Source of the DNA: an uncultured Clostridia bacterium
GTDB taxonomy: Bacteria > Bacillota > Clostridia > TANB77 > CAG-508
NCBI GenBank assembly: GCA_944386715.1
Contig: CALXCD010000017.1
Span: 1 to 36,473 of the forward strand
Reading direction: 5' to 3'
DNA length: 36,473 bases
Positions 33,019-36,473 of this stretch are shown piece after piece. The notes beneath the pieces are model-generated. The model saw nothing but the letters and a program-made list of their open reading frames with translations, searched no databases and was not told the origin of the DNA. The position numbers and the translations under genes are program-made. Position 1 is the stretch's first letter, and the number at the start of each line of letters is the position of its first letter.

Positions 33019-34563
33019 ATGAAAAAATTAGAAGTAATAGTAAGAGAAAAATTAGAAAGTAGAAATCAAAATGAATTTGGAATAACATTAATAGCGCTAA
33101 TAGTTACAATAGTAGTATTGCTAATACTAGTTGGAGTAACAATTGCAACTCTAACAGGAAATAATGGAATAATTACAAGAGCAAATCAAGCCAAAACAGA
33201 AACAGAACAAGCAGAAAAAGAAGAAAAATATGATTTAGAAAAGCAAGCAGACTTTATTAATGAATACGCAAATGGAATAGAAGTAGAACAAGTAACAGAT
33301 GGGAATCCAGGAGTATTAGAAACAGAAGGGACAGATACTTATGTAATAAATAGTATAGAAGATTTAGTATTTTTTGCACATGATGTAACAAATGGCAACA
33401 CATATGAAGGAAAAACGGTAAAACTAGGATTAAGTCTAGATTTTAATTCTAGCAAATCATATGTAGACCCATTAAGGACAGATTATGGCGAATATGGATA
33501 TAATGGAGAATTAAAAACATTATTAACTTCGAAAGAAGGATTTAAACCTATAGGAACAATTTATGATAGTAATATTAGTATAGACTATTTTAAAGGAACT
33601 TTTGATGGGAATTTTAATGCGATATATAATTTATATCAAAATATAGAAAATTCAGAATATGTAACAATAGCTGGATTATTTAGTACTAATAGTGGAACTA
33701 TAAAAAGATTAAAAGTAGAGAATGTAAATATAAATGGCAGTACAAATAATTTGCATTTATTATTAGGGGGAATTGCTGGCAGAAATTTAGGAAAGGTGGA
33801 ACAATGTGAGTCATCAGGAAAAATAAATGTACAAGCTAATGGAATTAAAGATATTTATACAGGAGGAATAGTTGCACAGAGTTTATTTTCAGGAGATATC
33901 ATTAACCAGTGTAGTTCTAATATGAAAATAAATATTAATTCGACAAATATAAATGGAGTAATGGTTTCTGGAATAGGTCTAAGTAATGAAACAAGAAATT
34001 GCTATTATACGGGAGAAATAGTAGTTACAGGAGAAAATAGTGGAATAAAAAATATTTCAGGTATTGGCAATGCTAAATCAATATCAAATTGTTATAATAC
34101 TGGAAACATAAAAGTATATTTTGATAATGAAAATGTGGGGGATTTATATGTTGCTGGTATTATGCTAGGAGGAGGAAATATTATTCAAAATTGTTACAAT
34201 CTGGGAGAAATAGATTGTAAAAATAATAAAATTTATATAGCTGGAATTGAATCAAATGCACAAAATGGAGAAATCAATAACTGTTGCAATATTGGAAAAT
34301 TAAATGCAATGGGAAATATAATAATTTTAGGATCTTTAACCGGATATACTCAAAATCAAATAATAAAAGATTCAAAATGGTTGGTAGGAACAGCAGAAAA
34401 AGCAATTGGAGCTGAATCAGAGAATGTCACAAAAAATAATATAGAAAATATAGATAATATCAATAACATGCCTTCTATTTTATCTGTAATAAATTCTGAA
34501 AATTGCTTTAAAGAAGATACTAATAAAATAAATAATGGATATCCAATCTTAAATTGGCAATAA
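33019..34563 (+). CDS. Prepilin-like surface protein with GLUG-type repeats (copy 2)
   Basis: 514 residues, a paralogue of the protein at 30624. The prepilin-like segment is GITLIALIVTIVVLLIL (G21 before the cut, Ala instead of Glu at +5). It is followed by a charged helical stalk, then a VINSIEDLVFFAHDVTNGNT module that matches INNEEDLKNFRDDVNAGNT of copy 1, a FKGTFDGNFNAIYNL turn, and repeats such as LLGGIAGRN, YTGGIVAQ, YVAGIMLGG and YIAGIESNA. It ends INNGYPILNWQ, nearly identical to copy 1. RBS AGGAGGGAG (32998-33006) is unusually far (12 bases) from the ATG. It is likely surface-exposed; ligand unknown. Confidence 0.8.
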   Translation: MKKLEVIVREKLESRNQNEFGITLIALIVTIVVLLILVGVTIATLTGNNGIITRANQAKTETEQAEKEEKYDLEKQADFINEYANGIEVEQVTDGNPGVLETEGTDTYVINSIEDLVFFAHDVTNGNTYEGKTVKLGLSLDFNSSKSYVDPLRTDYGEYGYNGELKTLLTSKEGFKPIGTIYDSNISIDYFKGTFDGNFNAIYNLYQNIENSEYVTIAGLFSTNSGTIKRLKVENVNINGSTNNLHLLLGGIAGRNLGKVEQCESSGKINVQANGIKDIYTGGIVAQSLFSGDIINQCSSNMKININSTNINGVMVSGIGLSNETRNCYYTGEIVVTGENSGIKNISGIGNAKSISNCYNTGNIKVYFDNENVGDLYVAGIMLGGGNIIQNCYNLGEIDCKNNKIYIAGIESNAQNGEINNCCNIGKLNAMGNIIILGSLTGYTQNQIIKDSKWLVGTAEKAIGAESENVTKNNIENIDNINNMPSILSVINSENCFKEDTNKINNGYPILNWQ

Positions 34564-34574
34564 TACAATAATGG

Positions 34575-34620
34575 AAATGTGTGATTTATAAAAATAAATG
34601 CAATCACACATTTATTTTTT
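34575..34620 (+). terminator. Terminator after surface protein copy 2
   Basis: A 12-bp perfect stem AAATGTGTGATT (34575-34586)/AATCACACATTT (34602-34613) is followed by a T-rich run. Confidence 0.85.
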
Positions 34621-34703
34621 AACTGCACAAAATCACCAAAAAACATAAAAAGTTAGTAAACGGTACACTGTACACTAACAAAAAATTAACACAAATTTAA
34701 TAC

Positions 34704-34732
34704 TTGCTAAATTTTATTACTTGCTGTAAAAT
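34704..34732 (+). promoter_or_regulatory. Promoter of the duplicated-domain protein
   Basis: TTGCTA (34704-34709), 17 bases, TAAAAT (34727-34732). Upstream, GTTAGT/ACTAAC (34652-34657/34674-34679) brackets GTAC-ACT-GTAC, a possible operator. Confidence 0.5.
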
Positions 34733-34765
34733 AAGAAAAAACGCACCTAAAAAGGAGTGAACTAA

Positions 34766-36355
34766 ATGCAAGTTTTAGGAAAGGCAACAATAGAAGGAAA
34801 ACAAAAAGAAATAATATTAAAAGAAGAAAGAGATTTATTCAAATATTATGCACTAGAATTAATAGGAGCATATCTCCCACAAATGGCAGAGCAAGAAATT
34901 ATTTTCAAAAAGCAATTAAATAATAACAGCATAACAGAAGATGTAAAAAAACAAATAGTAGAATTGTTAAAGCAAGTAAATATATTGAAAATACTAGAAA
35001 AAATGAAAGAACAACATGAAAACATACAAATGATAGGACAAATAGAAATAGAAGAAAAAACAAAAGATATTATCCTAAAAAAAGAAGAAGAATACTTTAA
35101 ATATTATTACTTAGAATTAATAGGTGTCTATACTCCTAAAATGCCAGGAGAAACCATCATATTTAGGCAAGACACATTAGAAAATGCAATATCAGCAAAT
35201 ATTAAGGAAACGGAACAGAAAAATAAAATATCTCCAACAGAAAAAGAAGAATTAAAACAATTTTTAGAAAGAATCAAAATATGGGAAATAGCTCAGAAAC
35301 TACAAATGCAAGAACAAGGGGTAAAACAAAAAACAGGGTATGATAAAGAAATGAGACAAAATAGAATAAAACAACAAGAAAAATTGCAACATAAAAAAGA
35401 ACAAGAAAAAGAGCAAAAACAGCAAATAAAAAAACAACCAAAACAACAAAATAAAATAAAAGATATCAATATTAAACAAGAAGTGGATATGGACACGAGA
35501 GTAACAGACATGAGTAATTTAGGGCAAATATTACAAGATAATAAAAAAATGCCTAAACTTAAAAACGGTGATGAACCATTAAAAATGGGAATAGTAGAAT
35601 CAGACGACTTAAAAAATCTAAAAAATGAGAAAGGACAAAAAGAACAAGGACATACCTCTCGATATGAAGCAGTAGTGATAACAAAAAAAGGAAATGTACA
35701 AGCATTAGATTTAGAAAATGATACCCAAGAAGGAACTAACCCAAATGAAAGAAATTACCAAGTAAAACAAAATGATGAAGTGCAAAAAGGTGATGTACTA
35801 ACAAGATTAAAATTAGGGGAAGGAACAATTGGAATTGAAAAAGCGCAATATGGGGAAGTAGAAGTATATCATTCGCCAAGAAAAACAATTGGAGGAAAAG
35901 GAATAGAAGGAAATAAAAGTTTAGACAGACAATTAGAAACCTCAAATGCCAAAAATCCGGTCGAAGGAACTGATATAGATACTTTAAAACTAGCACAAGA
36001 ATATAATGATGGATATCGCTCTGTAGAAGAAGGTTATCAAGAAATCACAAAACATGAAAAAAGACATCCAGATTGTGGAGAAAAAGAGGCAGAAGATTTA
36101 GATGGCAAAAAAGATACAAAATCACATACTCACCCACAACCACAAGAAGAATATGTGGAATTATCTGATGGAGAAAAGGTAAGTTATAACCAACTAGCAA
36201 CCAGATGGGGATTTTATAAAGATGGAAAACCAGATAGTGAATTTGTAAAAGAAAAGTTTGGAGAAAAGAAAAAAGAGGACAAAAAACCAGAAGAAGTCAT
36301 CCATGAATTAGATGAAGAATTTGAAGATCCAAGAGCAAGTGATAGAAGAAGATAA
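34766..36355 (+). CDS. Unrecognised protein with an N-terminal tandem duplication
   Basis: 529 residues. Residues about 3-83 and 89-180 are copies of one domain (IILKEERDLFKYYALELIGA against IILKKEEEYFKYYYLELIGV, then EIIFKK/TIIFRQ and a C-terminal helix). A Lys/Gln-rich, probably disordered linker follows (190-235). A middle region has SRYEAVVITKKGNVQALDLE and GEGTIGIEKAQYGEVEVYHS. The hydrophilic C terminus has HPDCGEKEAEDLDGKK, HTHPQPQ and a basic end RASDRRR. There is no signal peptide or membrane segment, and no known domain is recognised. RBS AAGGAGTG is 8-9 bases upstream. It stands alone with its own promoter. Confidence 0.65.
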   Translation: MQVLGKATIEGKQKEIILKEERDLFKYYALELIGAYLPQMAEQEIIFKKQLNNNSITEDVKKQIVELLKQVNILKILEKMKEQHENIQMIGQIEIEEKTKDIILKKEEEYFKYYYLELIGVYTPKMPGETIIFRQDTLENAISANIKETEQKNKISPTEKEELKQFLERIKIWEIAQKLQMQEQGVKQKTGYDKEMRQNRIKQQEKLQHKKEQEKEQKQQIKKQPKQQNKIKDINIKQEVDMDTRVTDMSNLGQILQDNKKMPKLKNGDEPLKMGIVESDDLKNLKNEKGQKEQGHTSRYEAVVITKKGNVQALDLENDTQEGTNPNERNYQVKQNDEVQKGDVLTRLKLGEGTIGIEKAQYGEVEVYHSPRKTIGGKGIEGNKSLDRQLETSNAKNPVEGTDIDTLKLAQEYNDGYRSVEEGYQEITKHEKRHPDCGEKEAEDLDGKKDTKSHTHPQPQEEYVELSDGEKVSYNQLATRWGFYKDGKPDSEFVKEKFGEKKKEDKKPEEVIHELDEEFEDPRASDRRR

Positions 36356-36373
36356 AATTTTTTTAAAAAAATG

Positions 36374-36402
36374 TTGCAATAAATTGCCAATAATAGTATA
36401 AT
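36374..36402 (+). promoter_or_regulatory. Promoter at the right edge of the window
   Basis: TTGCAA (36374-36379), 17 bases, TATAAT (36397-36402), pointing out of the window. Its target lies in or beyond the hairpin at 36432. Confidence 0.5.
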
Positions 36403-36431
36403 CCTAAATTTGACAGTTGTAAAAGAGTAAA

Positions 36432-36467
36432 AGACTGATAACCTTTGATATTAAAAGGTTTCAGTCT
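36432..36467 (+). terminator. Hairpin, possible terminator or attenuator, at the window end
   Basis: AGACTGATAACCTTT (36432-36446) pairs with AAAGGTTTCAGTCT (36454-36467), leaving one bulged T. Only a few bases follow before the window ends, so a T-run cannot be judged. As it lies after a promoter, it may be a small RNA end or leader terminator. Confidence 0.45.
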
Positions 36468-36473
36468 TTAATA

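Overview
The window is a strongly AT-rich chromosomal segment from a low-GC Gram-positive anaerobe, most likely a Clostridia-class member of the Bacillota. The case rests on four things: the conserved block ylxM-ffh-rpsP-khpA-rimM-trmD-rplS, an A-type flavoprotein next to rubredoxin (typical of anaerobes), Gram-positive Shine-Dalgarno sites and promoters, and prepilin-like surface proteins with GLUG-type repeats. No species can be assigned from the sequence alone.

Layout. 1-3250: a tRNA-Glu(CTC) with a near-consensus promoter is followed after 14 bases by a yybP-ykoY-type manganese riboswitch, its overlapping terminator and a P2A-type (Ca2+/Mn2+) cation ATPase. 3300-5681: a UMPH-1-like HAD phosphatase and a LiaF-like/DUF4097 envelope pair. 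5759-9871: an Rpn-type nuclease with a tetrapeptide tail, a convergent radical SAM/TIGR03915 DNA-repair pair, and a DUF4116 repeat protein. 10055-16289: a Nudix hydrolase, a response regulator, a broken histidine kinase and a BceAB-like ABC transporter. 16531-20648: FprA flavoprotein plus a 45-residue rubredoxin, then an ECF sigma factor fused to a membrane-anchored extracytoplasmic domain with a DUF4362-like partner. 20736-24414: an HExxH protein interrupted by a frameshift, a coiled-coil protein, and a hemolysin III/PAQR protein. 24459-28770: the ffh/ribosomal-protein/tRNA-modification cluster. 28806-30318 (minus strand): dapA and an HD-domain hydrolase. 30450-34620: two paralogous prepilin-like GLUG surface proteins on either side of a decayed tyrosine recombinase. 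34704-36355: a large unrecognised protein with an internal duplication.

The strongest unexplained signal is two families of long palindromic intergenic elements between 9.9 and 16.5 kb. Each family has two copies. Copies share a conserved core but carry different, self-complementary stems, so the stems covary. In family II (12588-12726 and 16327-16481) both the outer and inner stems covary. Two elements of different families lie back to back between the broken kinase and the ABC transporter.

Other points of interest are the manganese-switch/tRNA arrangement upstream of the ATPase, the sigma factor with a built-in transmembrane sensor-like domain, an 11-bp-phased direct repeat at the ABC transporter promoter, the recombinase remnant between paralogous adhesins, and a long acidic tail on ribosomal protein L19. 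Three genes (histidine kinase, HExxH protein, recombinase) carry frameshifts or stops. The first two could be sequencing or assembly errors.
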